Origin: Lotus japonicus
Lineage: Eukaryota; Streptophyta; Magnoliopsida; Fabales; Fabaceae
Assembly (NCBI RefSeq): GCF_012489685.1
Contig: NC_080046.1
Location: forward strand, 26,666,223 to 26,730,222
Reading direction: 5' to 3'
DNA length: 64,000 bases
A model generated the notes under the pieces. The model had not been told where the DNA came from and ran no database searches. It saw nothing but the letters and a program-made list of their open reading frames with translations. Made by a program: the position numbers and the translations under genes. Below are positions 19,395 to 30,591 of this stretch, piece by piece; within the stretch, counting starts at the first letter, position 1, and each line of letters begins with the position of its first letter.

Positions 19395-22386
19395 GCCTGG
19401 AGGCGAAGTTGGCTTTGGAGGAAATGAAAAGGGTAAAATTGTTGGTACTGGTACTATTTGTGTAGATAGTAGTCCATGCATTAATAATGTTCTATTGGTA
19501 GACGGCTTAACTCATAACTTATTGTCTATAAGTCAATTAGCTGACAAGGGTTATGATGTTATCTTTAATCAAAAGTCCTGCCGGGCTGTAAGTCAGATCG
19601 ATGGCTCTGTTCTTTTTAACAGCAAGAGGAAGAACAACATTTATAAGATCAGATTATCTGAGTTGGAGGCTCAGAATGTGAAGTGCCTTCTGTCTGTTAA
19701 TGAAGAGCAATGGGTATGGCATAGACGGTTAGGGCATGCCAGCATGAGAAAGATTTCTCAGCTGAGCAAGCTAAACCTTGTCAGGGGCTTGCCCACTCTG
19801 AAGTTCGCTTCAGACGCTCTTTGTGAAGCATGTCAGAAAGGCAAATTCACAAAAGTCCCTTTCAAGGCAAAGAATGTTGTCTCAACCTCAAGGCCGTTGG
19901 AACTTCTGCATATCGACCTGTTTGGACCAGTGAAAACTGAGTCTATAGGTGGCAAGAGATATGGGATGGTCATCGTTGACGGCTATAGCCGCTGGACATG
20001 GGTAAAGTTTCTAACCCGCAAGGATGAGTCTCATGCTGTGTTCTCTACCTTCATTGCCCAAGTGCAAAACGAGAAGGCTTGTAGGATTGTGCGTGTCAGA
20101 AATGACCATGGTGGAGAGTTTGAGAATGACAAGTTTGAGAGTCTGTTTGATTCCTATGGAATTGCACATGATTTCTCTTGTCCCAGAACTCCTCAACAAA
20201 ATGGTGTTGTTGAGAGGAAGAACAGAACTCTTCAGGAGATGGCTAGAACCATGCTCCAAGAAACTGGCATGGCTAAGCACTTTTGGGCAGAGACAGTAAA
20301 TACAGCATGTTACATTCAGAACAGAATCTCTGTGAGACCAATTCTGAATAAGACTCCTTATGAATTGTGGAAGAACATTAAACCCAAGATTTCTTACTTT
20401 CATCATTTTGGTTGTGTTTGTTATGTTCTTAATACTAAGGATAGATTGCATAAATTTGATACTAAATCTTCTAAATGTCTATTACTTGGTTACTCTGAAC
20501 GATCTAAAGGTTTTAGATTTTATAATACTGATGCTAAGACTATTGAAGAGTCTATTCATGTCAGATTTGACGATAAGCTTGACTCTGATCAGTCAAAGCT
20601 AGTTGAGAAATTTGCAGATTTAAGCATTAATGTTTCTGACAAAGGCAAAGCTCCAGAGGAAGCTGAGCCAGAGGAAGATGATCCAGAAGAAGAAGCTGGT
20701 CCCTCTGATTCACAACCTCAGAAGAAAAGCAGAATCATTGCATCACATCCTAAGGAATTGATTCTGGGCAACAAAGATGAACCAGTCAGAACCAGATCAG
20801 CCTTCAGACCCTCTGAAGAGACTCTGCTCAGTCTGAAAGGATTGGTGTCCTTAATTGAACCCAAGTCCATAGATGAAGCTCTTCAGGACAAGGATTGGAT
20901 TCTGGCCATGGAAGAAGAATTGAATCAATTTTCTAAGAATGATGTTTGGAGCTTAGTGAAGAAGCCTGAAAGAGTTCATGTGATTGGAACCAAATGGGTG
21001 TTCAGAAACAAGCTGAATGAGAAAGGAGATGTAGTGAGAAACAAGGCAAGGCTAGTCGCTCAAGGCTACAGTCAGCAAGAAGGAATAGACTACACTGAAA
21101 CTTTTGCTCCAGTAGCAAGACTAGAAGCAATCAGACTGTTGATCTCCTTCTCAGTGAATCACAACATAGTTCTTCATCAGATGGATGTGAAGAGTGCCTT
21201 CCTAAATGGTTACATTTCAGAGGAAGTCTATGTTCATCAACCCCCAGGTTTTGAAGATGAGAAGAACCCAGACCATGTGTTCAAACTGAAGAAATCGCTC
21301 TATGGTCTGAAGCAAGCTCCCAGAGCATGGTATGAGAGACTCAGCTCATTCCTTCTGGAGAATGAGTTTGTAAGGGGTAAAGTAGATACAACTCTCTTTT
21401 GCAAAACTTATAAAGATGATATCTTAATTGTGCAAATTTATGTTGATGATATTATATTTGGTTCTGCTAATCAATCTCTATGCAAAGAATTTTCTGAGAT
21501 GATGCAGGCTGAATTTGAGATGAGTATGATGGGAGAACTCAAGTACTTTATGGGAATTCAAGTTGATCAAACACCAGAAGGAACATATATCCATCAGAGC
21601 AAGTACACTAAAGAACTTCTGAAGAAGTTCAATATGCTGGAATCTACAGTTGCTAAGACTCCAATGCATCCTACATGCATTCTGGAGAAAGAAGATGCAA
21701 GTGGTAAAGTTTGTCAGAAGCTCTATCGTGGAATGATAGGTTCACTTCTATACTTAACTGCATCTAGGCCAGATATATTGTTTAGTGTTCATTTATGTGC
21801 TCGTTTCCAATCAGATCCAAGGGAAACCCACTTAACTACTGTTAAGAGGATCCTAAGGTATCTGAAAGGCACCACTAACCTTGGCTTGATGTATAAGAAA
21901 ACATCAGAGTATAAGCTTTCAGGTTATTGTGATGCTGATTATGCTGGAGATAGAACAGAGAGAAAAAGTACTTCTGGAAATTGTCAATTTCTGGGAAGTA
22001 ATCTAGTCTCATGGGCAAGCAAGAGGCAATCAACCATTGCACTATCCACTGCAGAGGCAGAATATATCTCAGCAGCAATATGCAGCACTCAGATGCTCTG
22101 GATGAAACATCAGCTGGAGGATTATCAAATCCTTGAGAGCAATATCTCAATCTATTGTGATAACACTGCTGCAATATCATTAAGTAAGAATCCTATCTTA
22201 CATTCAAGGGCAAAGCACATTAAGGTAAAGTATAACTTTATTAGAGATTATGTACAGAAGGGCGTACTTCTTCTGAAGTTTGTTGATATTGACCATCAAT
22301 GGGCAGATATCTTTACAAAGCCCTTAGCAGAGGATAGATTTAATTTTATTCTAAAAAATCTGAATATGGACTTTTGTCCAGAATGA
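19282..22386 (+). CDS. Copy B pol, open
   Basis: 1,034 codons with all catalytic motifs: protease DSG ([10 protein letters not shown]), integrase HHCC and D,D-35-E residues, RT YVDD, and RNase H CDADYAGD and YCDN. One substitution in a usually conserved place is DGYSRW instead of DDYSRW in integrase. Because gag has three stops, this pol could not be made as a normal gag-pol product. The intact frame therefore reflects recent loss rather than activity. The ATG at 19282 lies inside the overlap with gag; the native product would arise by frameshift. Confidence 0.9.
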   Translation: MLQISLIAPLKHQSWYLDSGCSRHMTGERRMFQELKLKPGGEVGFGGNEKGKIVGTGTICVDSSPCINNVLLVDGLTHNLLSISQLADKGYDVIFNQKSCRAVSQIDGSVLFNSKRKNNIYKIRLSELEAQNVKCLLSVNEEQWVWHRRLGHASMRKISQLSKLNLVRGLPTLKFASDALCEACQKGKFTKVPFKAKNVVSTSRPLELLHIDLFGPVKTESIGGKRYGMVIVDGYSRWTWVKFLTRKDESHAVFSTFIAQVQNEKACRIVRVRNDHGGEFENDKFESLFDSYGIAHDFSCPRTPQQNGVVERKNRTLQEMARTMLQETGMAKHFWAETVNTACYIQNRISVRPILNKTPYELWKNIKPKISYFHHFGCVCYVLNTKDRLHKFDTKSSKCLLLGYSERSKGFRFYNTDAKTIEESIHVRFDDKLDSDQSKLVEKFADLSINVSDKGKAPEEAEPEEDDPEEEAGPSDSQPQKKSRIIASHPKELILGNKDEPVRTRSAFRPSEETLLSLKGLVSLIEPKSIDEALQDKDWILAMEEELNQFSKNDVWSLVKKPERVHVIGTKWVFRNKLNEKGDVVRNKARLVAQGYSQQEGIDYTETFAPVARLEAIRLLISFSVNHNIVLHQMDVKSAFLNGYISEEVYVHQPPGFEDEKNPDHVFKLKKSLYGLKQAPRAWYERLSSFLLENEFVRGKVDTTLFCKTYKDDILIVQIYVDDIIFGSANQSLCKEFSEMMQAEFEMSMMGELKYFMGIQVDQTPEGTYIHQSKYTKELLKKFNMLESTVAKTPMHPTCILEKEDASGKVCQKLYRGMIGSLLYLTASRPDILFSVHLCARFQSDPRETHLTTVKRILRYLKGTTNLGLMYKKTSEYKLSGYCDADYAGDRTERKSTSGNCQFLGSNLVSWASKRQSTIALSTAEAEYISAAICSTQMLWMKHQLEDYQILESNISIYCDNTAAISLSKNPILHSRAKHIKVKYNFIRDYVQKGVLLLKFVDIDHQWADIFTKPLAEDRFNFILKNLNMDFCPE

Positions 22387-22822
22387 AGATGGATCAAAAC
22401 CTCTGACTATGATACTTCTTGATCAGAAGATGTCTAGTTCAGAAGGTAACGCTATCAGAGTGTATGTACCCACTGGTGCTGACTCTGTAGCTGAGACAGT
22501 AAACGTGTGTCAGTTTCTCTGATGCATAGTTCCTTGTGCCCGTGTGACAGTCTGTCATAATGAGTGTAGATGTGCTTCTCTCCTGCGTGTGATATGTGTA
22601 TTTACTGTTACTATGATATCTTTAATTTTCAACCGTTGATTTTAAATTGCTTTTTGATCAACAACGGTTACTTTTAAAAACCCACTATACACACACGTTC
22701 TCCTACACTTAAGGTTTTACATTCTCTCTCTTCAGTTTCTCAAAACCTCTTACCCACGATCTCTCTCTCTCTATTCATCATCTTCATCTTCCTTTCTACC
22801 CAAAAACCTTCAACCGCTCAAG
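22387..22822 (+). promoter_or_regulatory. Leader between pol and env-like ORF, copy B
   Basis: Contains the conserved AACCGTTGAT and ATCAACAACGGTTA pair (about 22631-22671), CACTATACACACAC (about 22684) and a CT-rich stretch before the ATG at 22823. No ORF. Candidate internal promoter. Confidence 0.4.
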
Positions 22823-23614
22823 ATGGTGAGACAAAACATAAACGAAGCTGCAGGTGCAACCAGGTTTCCTCATATGGTAGTAGGGCAAGCTACAAGACAG
22901 GCAGGTCCTAAGGTTCAGACAACTCAAGCTCCGGCTCAAGAACAGATGATTCTGATTGCAGAACGGGGCTGTGCCGTTCACTGCGTGTATGCTCCGGAAG
23001 AACTCCAAGTGCTTGCAGAATGGAGATTCGACCTGGATAACATTGCTGCAAATGGGTATGATCTTCGTCCCGAAGTTCAAGTTCAGGGATGGGAAGAGTA
23101 TTTCAACAGGCTTAAAGGTCCAATTTATGACAAATTTGTCAAGGAATTCTGGAAACACGCTGAGTGTGATGATACTCAGGTAGTTTCGTACATAGCTGGA
23201 AGGAGGATAATCATCACAGAGAAATCTATTGTGAATCTGCTGGGTGCACACATTGGAACTGGGTACAGATTTCAACTGACTGAATCCAAGTTGAAACCCA
23301 AAACAAAGGAAGAAACCAACAAGGCTCTCTACACCAACTACAAACCGGGCAAGACCGATTACAAGGTGATGGATCTTCATCCTAAGCTCAGAATCTGGCA
23401 CAAGATTCTGCTCAACTGTATCAACCAGAGGCCAAAGGGTAGTTCTCCTGACTACATCAACTTCTGCCAGAAGGCGATGCTATTCTTTATTCAGGATAAG
23501 AAGAAGATCTATCTTCCTTTCTTCTTGTTCTCTTACCTGAAAGAATGCATCAGGAAGTCCAGAACCCCTGCATCCATCAAGTATGCTATCAAGTACATTC
23601 CTTTTGGAAGACTT
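22823..23614 (+). pseudogene. Copy B env-like ORF, first part
   Basis: 264 codons from ATG (MVRQNINEAAG) to the insertion point of copy C after ...IPFGRL. It contains the 'putative plant transposon protein'-like region. The break falls exactly between codons, and the frame resumes at 54966 with LSDLFIES once C and one GACTT copy are ignored. N-terminal sequence differs from A, C and D (NINEAAGATRFPHM), so B is a separate subfamily. Confidence 0.9.
23610..23614. repeat. Left target-site duplication of copy C
   Basis: GACTT, identical to 54961-54965. It marks the insertion of C into the env-like ORF of B. Confidence 0.9.
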
Positions 23615-24825
23615 TGAAGGTATGAAAAACGGTAGAAAGGGGGGGGGGGTTTGAATAACGTTTTCAGTATAAAACTTCCACCTTAAAGATTTTGACAAAT
23701 CTTTCGAGAACTTAAGTGCTAAAGATAAGAGATAGAAAAGCACACAAGGATTTTATCCTGGTTCACTTGATAAATCACTCAAGCTACTCCAGTCCACCCA
23801 TTAAGGTGATTTCTTCCTTCTTAGAATGAAGGCAATCCACTAATCAGGTAAGAGTTACAACTGCACTTGAAACCTACAAGTGACTAACAATTACACTGAC
23901 TTAGCTCACACTAAGATTCATTCTCTTAGTCTTCTCTAGGATCCGATCAGCCTTGATCTCCTAAAGGAACTAAACAAACTGTTTATCAAAGAATTGTTTA
24001 CAAGAGATTTGCTTCTAAAAAGCTAATAGTAAACTCAATGAATTTCAGATGAAAGAAAGCTTAGAAGAATTTGAGTTTGTCTTGCGCGTATATGAATGCT
24101 TCTAGCCGTTTCTTTCAGTCTTCAGCCTCTTTATATACTCCAAGGATTAGGGTTGAGCGTTGCATGGGAAATGCTACCGTTGGAGGGCAGTTCTGGAAAA
24201 TCCAGCTTCTGCTGTGTCTGAGACTGTTAGGTAGGTCGTCAGGAAGGTACAGTTGCTTTTGTACTTGGATAGCGACTTGACCTTTAAACCTAGGAGACTT
24301 CTGATCAGGGGAATGCTTCATATCGGAACTTGTGAAGCCGGTTGATCAGAGTCAGAGGGAAAGCCCAGATCCTCTGACCATTGTTTCTTCTGGTTCTGAG
24401 CTCAGAGGGAAGAACATGGTCTTCAGAGTATCTTGCTTCTGGACAACAGAATTTCACTAATCAGCTTCTAGATCTTCAGAGTCTTTTACACCATCAGAAT
24501 ATATGAGCCTTCAGTGTTTCTGGGTTATCAGACTTTCTGGATCTTCAGAACTTCTAGTGACTGAGTCCACATCAGAGTTTATATAACTTCAGAACTTCTG
24601 AAGCTTTTCCACTGTTCATACTGAACATGGTGAATGCGAAAGCGTTGCTTGGGTTGCTCTTTATACACAGTGCTTCTGATTTGTGTGAGATTGAGTTGAG
24701 GTCAGAGCCTGTAAATAGCACACTCAGAGAAACACGTTAGAGTACCACAATTGTTCATATCAAAAGGTTAACTTGTAATCATCAAAACATAGAGTTGTAC
24801 TACTAGATCAAAACTTGATCTTACA
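23615..24825 (-). repeat. Copy C 3' LTR
   Basis: 1,211 bp. TATA box on the minus strand at 24130-24137 (TTTATATA as read). A run of 11 G lies near the left edge against 7 in the other LTR of the same element. Confidence 0.95.
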
Positions 24826-24839
24826 ATCTCCCCCTTTTT
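24826..24839 (-). promoter_or_regulatory. Copy C polypurine tract
   Basis: AAAAAGGGGGAGAT in element sense, abutting the 3' LTR. Confidence 0.85.
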
Positions 24840-25569
24840 GATGATGACAAAACTAAGATTTTTGATGAACAATTCTTAAACATTAAACTAAATTCACTCA
24901 GAGTTTAGAGATATAGAATAATACTTATCCTGATGTGAATAGTTTATCTTGCTCATTCTGAATTCAAGTCACTGCTTGATTCTGAGCTTAGCTCCCCCTG
25001 AATCTAATACTTGATGAAAACGTTAGTAAAGTCTAGATTCTGAGCTAAATGATATAAGAGTTCAGAGTGAAAAACTTATGACATAGATGAAAATCGATTA
25101 ATCAGAGCGCATAAGTAATCAGAGTCACGGACAAGGTATCAGAGTCTTGGGTATCAGAGTCAACTAGAATCACTTCAGAAGAAGTGAAATGTATTCCTTG
25201 TATTTGCCCAGTGACACATCTATGGTCATGAAGGTGGAACTCTTAAATTCTCCAAAAGAGAAAAAAATAAATCACACTAACAAGTCTTACACATCAAAAA
25301 CTGGGTGTACTCCCCCTTTTTGTCATAAGCAAAAAGCTTGGGGTGTGAAAAACTTAGCTTGAAGTACAAGGTACTCCCCCTTAGAGAAGGTCTAAGTTTA
25401 AAGAAAATGAAAACTATGCAAGAATCAGAGTTAGGCGAAAGAAATAGAAGAGTTAATGCAAGAGAAGAACGTTTACCACCGGTCAAGGGAGTAAAGAGAA
25501 GGGTCAGTTACCAAGAACTTAACCTCGAGAAACCGTAGGAGAATTAACTTTCAGAGAGAAAGTGAAGCC
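24840..25569. other. Copy C region between 3' LTR and opposing ORF
   Basis: No gene. It has the same repeated purine-tract pattern and TCAGAG motifs as 1283-2010. Confidence 0.7.
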
Positions 25570-25578
25570 TATATAAAG
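25570..25578 (+). promoter_or_regulatory. TATA box of the opposing ORF, copy C
   Basis: TATATAAAG, about 53 nt before the ATG at 25632. Confidence 0.65.
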
Positions 25579-25631
25579 CGTTGGAGAGAGAGGTAAGCTT
25601 CACACCTCGAACAATTTTCAGTAAGGAAAAA

Positions 25632-26024
25632 ATGGCATCATACATCGTAGCACTAGAAGAGCTGAGGAAGAAGGCCTTCGAGGAGGACTTGTTCCTGAAC
25701 ATCAGGCATCCAGAGGGTACAACGACCATCTCGGAGCTGACACGGACACTGCTGGAGGAGGACCTGCGTCCAGAGTTGAAGAGAGACCTGAGGGAATTTC
25801 TTGCCTTCGTGGAGGAGGTGCAAGAACTTAGCCGGCTTGAACTCAAGCTGCTGGAAGAAAAAGAGAGTTTGGAAGAGAAGCTCAAGACTGCAGAAGAGAT
25901 TCTGGAGAGGGATGAGCTAAAGAACAGGCTCAACAACATCCAGCATGCACTGGAGCATCTGGAGAAGGATAGGTCAGAGCAGCGCCAGGAGTGCAGAAGA
26001 ATGAGGAGGGATTCTCCATTCTAG
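25632..26024 (+). CDS. Opposing-strand 130-aa coiled-coil ORF, copy C
   Basis: Same length and layout as 2072-2464. The first residues are MASYIVALEELRKK. I chose this ATG rather than the in-frame upstream codon at 25581 because it matches the starts in A and D and sits at the conserved TATA spacing. Charged, no membrane segment, coiled coil from about residue 60 to 120. All the other genes of copy C are damaged, yet this one has no stop or indel. By hand count, compared with A the first ~66 codons show about 14 silent and 7 replacement differences; the remainder show about 4 and 17. Product unknown. Confidence 0.6.
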   Translation: MASYIVALEELRKKAFEEDLFLNIRHPEGTTTISELTRTLLEEDLRPELKRDLREFLAFVEEVQELSRLELKLLEEKESLEEKLKTAEEILERDELKNRLNNIQHALEHLEKDRSEQRQECRRMRRDSPF

Positions 26025-26223
26025 ATTTTATGGAAAGAATGTATGATGTAAACATAAAGAGAGTATGAATAAAAAGATTTTTGCAAGCACATGTGACAAA
26101 AATATATATAGATATGCATAGATAATCACAAACGAACAAAGTAGAATAATTAAATAAAAAGAAACAGAAGTTAACAAAAATAAAACAACGTTAAAGAAAA
26201 AGAAAAACGAAGAGATCCTAAAA

Positions 26224-29074
26224 CTAGGGTTTATCAGTTCGACGCAGAAGTTCCATCATCATGTGCTTCATTTCAATCGAGTCTGGATGAGCTGGACTGA
26301 GTAGAACCGGAAGGAACATTCTGAGCAGCTTGAGGATCTGGAATGGAAGCAGAAGCAGCAGGAGTAAACACTACTGGTGCAAGTGCTTGGCATCTAAGGG
26401 CTTCAGCCTCAGCCTCAAGTCGTTCTGCCTCTAATCTGGCCTGTTCAGCTTGAGCTGCTGCTTGACGTGCAGCTTCTTCTGCTTGAGCTTTCTTTCTCTT
26501 GGCTTCTTCAATAGCTTCAAGAAGCTTATGTCTCTGTTCTTGTTCATGAAGAGCCACCCTTCTAGCAAACCTTTGCTTTGCAGCCTCAATCTTCTGACTT
26601 CCCTCTGCATGCAGGAGCTGCATCATAATTGGAACTTGAGCCACTAGCCAAGTGCCCAGGTTGTTCCACTCATCAGCCACACGTTCAGCATTCTCACTTA
26701 GGTCAGTCTGACCGTGCACATTGCGTAGCATCAAAGAGGCTTCATGATAGAAAATATTGATGCACTCAGAGAGAGATGTGGGTCGGAGGTGAGTGTAAGG
26801 AATTATGGAGAGGTTGGTTTCAGGAGAGGCTGGGTGATTGCTGCTGTGAGCTTCTGAGGCACCTTGTGGAGAGCCAATGTTAAACATTTGAGCATTGGGT
26901 TCAGAGGTTCCAAGGTGAGGTTCTGAAGTTTCAACCAGAGGATGAGGTGATCTAACCGAGGATTGGTTAGACACAGATTGTTCTGGTTCAGGTTCTGGTT
27001 GAATAGGCTCTTGTTGGTCAGGGGCAGGGTGAGCTTGTTGAGCCAAAGGGTCTGCCTCATGTAAAGGATTGACCAAGATAGGTTCATCTGGGTCAACTAG
27101 ACGTTCAGGTCTAGGGCCAGGATATCTCCTAGGGCTTGGACAAGTGAGATAATATTCTTCTAAGGTAGACACCTTTTCTTTTCTGACCTCCATGAATTTT
27201 CTAATGGATTCAGAGTTATTGGAGGGAGAAGAGTCAGCAACATTGGTTGGGAAGGATACAGGTGTAAGGGCGGTGGAAGAGTCTGTATCCGTGGGTCTGA
27301 GAGCCCGACGTTCTGATGCTCTTGGGATAGAGTGATCAGAGGTTCTGGGTCTAGGTTCTGTTTGGGTAGGCTCTGGTTGTTCAAGAATGATGGGTTCAGA
27401 AGTTAATGAGTTGTATGGAATGGTGATGGGAGAGGTTGGTTCATCTGACCTAGAGGGTTGGTTCTGGAGCAAATTCCAGAGAGGTGCTTCAGTAGGAGAA
27501 GGTTGAAAAGATGAAGACCTTGGGGAATGTGATGAAGAGGTGGTTTGTGCAGCTGGTTGGGATTCGGGAATAGGAGTGAGGGGATTTGAAGAGTGTTTGA
27601 GCATGGCAGATATGGGGAGTGCATCAAATAAATTCAAATCATCATCAGAAGCAATTGCAGACTTACTTGAATGTGCTGATGATCTTGTCACTCTGGCAGG
27701 AGGTTCAGTCCTTCTGAGCACTTCAGCAGCTGGTTCCACCCGAGTAGGCTTCACCACAATTCTGACCTGCTTCTTCTTCTTCTTAGGAGGACCATCCTCA
27801 TTATCACCATCATCACCATCATCAGGCTTGCTGGTTTCATCTTGCTTTCTCTTGGATTGACCAGCCTTCTTCTTTTTGATCAGAGGGACATCTGATTCCT
27901 CAGAAGATTCTTCTAGGATCATCTTCCTCTGAACTTTCTTCTTGGGAGGAGAAGGAAACTCTGGAGCTGGCGGCAGTCTGCTGAAGAAGTCATCGAGATC
28001 AATTTCGAATCCTTGAGCCCTTAGGTCTTCAACATAGCACCTAATGGCGTCAGGATTGTCTGCCTGTGTCCACAGAGGGTAGTCATTCAGAGGCATCCTT
28101 CTACTTCTGATCTCAGAAGATGTGTCTTCATGGGCAGGAGCAATCTTCTTCTTGATTAGGCCCATCTTCTTTAGAGAATTTGCCGTGAAGACATCACTGA
28201 CAATGGTGGTCAGATCCTCTGTGCATCCAGCATTTATCAGATCTTGAATGAGGCCACTCTCAATGAAGAGATCAGACAAAAGTCTCCCGAAGGGAATATA
28301 CTTGATCGCTGACTTGATGGAGGCAGTGGTACGAGACTTCTGGATACATTCCTTCAAGTAGGAGAACAGGAAGTAGGGAAGGCAGATCTTCTTCTGGTCT
28401 TGGATGAAGAACAACATCACCTTCTGGTTGAAGTTGATGTAGTCTGGGGAACTGCCCTTTGGTCTCTGGTTTATGCAGTGGAGCAAAATTTTGTGCCAGA
28501 TCCTGAGCTTGGGATGAAGGTCCATCACCTAGTAATTCGTCTTGCCCGGTTTGTAATTGGTGTACAGGGCCTTGTTGATCTCATCCTTCGTCTTGGGTTT
28601 CAGCTTCGATTCCGTGAATTGGAAACGATACCCAAAAGCAGTTTCTGCACCCAGCAAGTTCACGAAGGACTTCTCTGTGATGATGATCTTTCTTCCAAGA
28701 ATGTGAGATACCACCTGAGTATCATCGCAGTCGGCGTGCTTCCAGAATTCCTTGACCAGTTTATCATACACCGGTCCTCGAAGTCTGTTGAAGTAATTTC
28801 CCCAACCTTGAACTTGGACTTCAGGACGAAGATCATACCCATTTGTAGCCAGGTTGTCGAGGTCGAATCTCCATTCTGCCAGGACTTGAAGTTCCTCAGG
28901 AGCATATACGCAGTGAACGGCACAGCCCCGTTCTGCAATTGGAATAATCTGCTCTTGAGCTTGACCTAGATCTTGTGTCGGATTCTCAGGGCCCCTTTGA
29001 CCCGTTGCTAGACCAACTACCATGTGAGGGAACTGGGTTGCATCTGCAGTAGCTCTTCTGGTTTGACTCACCAT
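26224..29074 (-). pseudogene. Copy C env-like ORF, broken
   Basis: ATG at 29074 (MVSQTRRATAD). A TAG at about 28526-28528 interrupts it just before MDLHPK, the codon that is TAA in A and AAG in D. Downstream the frame is open to 26273, where a 41-nt deletion with a 2-bp GA microhomology removes the segment after SSRLD and shifts the frame. The original stop would be 26224-26226. The Lys-rich region, Pro/Ser-rich middle and coiled coil (Ala/Glu/Arg-rich) are preserved. Confidence 0.88.
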
Positions 29075-29308
29075 TTTTGAAGCGGTTGAAGGTTTGAGGT
29101 AGAAGATGAAGGTTGAAAGATGAAGAGAGATCGAGAGAGAAAACAAGGATAAGCGGTTTCGAAATAGCAGAGAGAGAGAGAGTAAAAACCGGAGGTGAAA
29201 GAGATCGTGTGTGTATAGTGGGTTTTGACAAATAACCGTTGTTGATTCAAAAAGCAATTTAAGATCAACGGTTGAAAATTAAAGATAGATAGTAACAGTA
29301 AATACACA

Positions 29309-29313
29309 AATCA
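29309..29313. repeat. Left target-site duplication of copy D
   Basis: AATCA, identical to 48786-48790. D landed in the leader between pol and env-like ORF of C, separating 29075-29308 (with the paired AACCGTT motifs) from the pol end at 48996. Confidence 0.9.
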
Positions 29314-30519
29314 TGTAAGATCAAGTTTTGATCTAGTAGTACAACTCTATGTTTTGATGATTACAAGTTAACCTTTTGATATGAACAATTGTGGTACTCT
29401 AACGTGTTTTTCTGAGTGTGCTATTTGCAGGTTCTGACCTCAACTCAATCTCACACAAATCAGAAGCACTGTGTATAAAGAGTGACCCAAGCAACGCTTT
29501 CGCATTCACCATGTTCAGTATGAACAGTGGAAAAGCTTCAGAAGTTCTGAAGTTATACAAACTCTGATGTGGACTCAGTCACTAGAAGCTCTGAAGATCC
29601 AGAAGTTCTGATAACCAAGAAACACTGAAGGTTCAGATGTTCTGATGGTGTAGAAGACTCTGAAGATCCAGAAGCTGAATAGTGGAAACTCTGAAGTCCA
29701 GAAGCAAGAAACTCTGAAGGCCATGTTCTTCCCTCTGAGTTCAGAATCAGAAGATACAATGGTCAGAGGATCTGTGCTTTCCCTCTGAGTCTGATCAACC
29801 GGCTTCACACGTTCCAATATGAAGCATTCCCCTGATCAGAAGTCTCCTAAGTTTAAAGGTCGCGTCGCTATCCAAGTACAAAAGCTATTGTACCTTCCTG
29901 ACGACCTACCTAACGTTCTCAGCCACAGCAGAAGCTGGATTTTCCAGAACTGCCCTCCAACGGTAGCATTTCCCATGCATCGCTCAACCCTAATCCTTGG
30001 AGTATATAAAGAGGCTGAAGACTGAAAGAAACGGCTAGAAGCATTCACATACGCAAGACAATCTTAAATTCTTCTAAGTTTTCTTTCATCTGAAATTCAT
30101 TGAGTTTACTATTAGCTTTTTAGAAGCAAATCTCTTGTAAACAATTCTTTGATAAACAGTTTGTTTAGTTCCTTTAGGAGATCAAGGTTGATCGGATCCT
30201 AGAGAAGACTAAGAGAGTGAATCTTAGTGTGAGCTAAGTCAGTGTAATTGTTAGTCACTTGTAGGTTTCAAGTGCAGTTGTAACTCTTACCTGATTAGTG
30301 GATTGCCTTCATTCTAAGAAGGAAGAAATCACCTTAACGGGTGGACTGGAGTAGCTTGAGTGATTTATCAAGTGAACCAGGATAAAATCCTTGTGTGCTT
30401 TTCTATCTCTTATCTTTAGCACTTAAGTTCTCGAAAGATTTGTCAAAATCTTTAAGGTGGAAGTTTTATACTGAAAACGTTATTCAAACCCCCTCTTTCT
30501 ACCGTTTTTCATACCTTCA
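29314..30519 (+). repeat. Copy D 5' LTR
   Basis: 1,206 bp, TGTAAGATCAAG to CATACCTTCA. TATA box TATATAAA is at 30003-30010. U3 (about 29530-29790) is packed with TCTGAAG/AGAAG units. Diagnostic differences from the 3' LTR lie at about 29778, 29800, 29887 and 30217. Confidence 0.96.
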
Positions 30520-30521
30520 AT

Positions 30522-30533
30522 TGGTATCAGAGC
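30522..30533 (+). promoter_or_regulatory. Copy D primer-binding site
   Basis: TGGTATCAGAGC, complementary to initiator tRNA-Met, 2 nt after the LTR. Confidence 0.93.
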
Positions 30534-30591
30534 GCAAGTTCTGATTACCACACCTAACAGTGTTCAGTGATCCGGGCCGGTGTGAAAAACA

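Noticed and set aside
30522..30533. tRNA gene at the TGGTATCAGAGC sites
   Set aside because: Only the 12-nt complement of the tRNA 3' end is present, next to an LTR; this is a primer-binding site.
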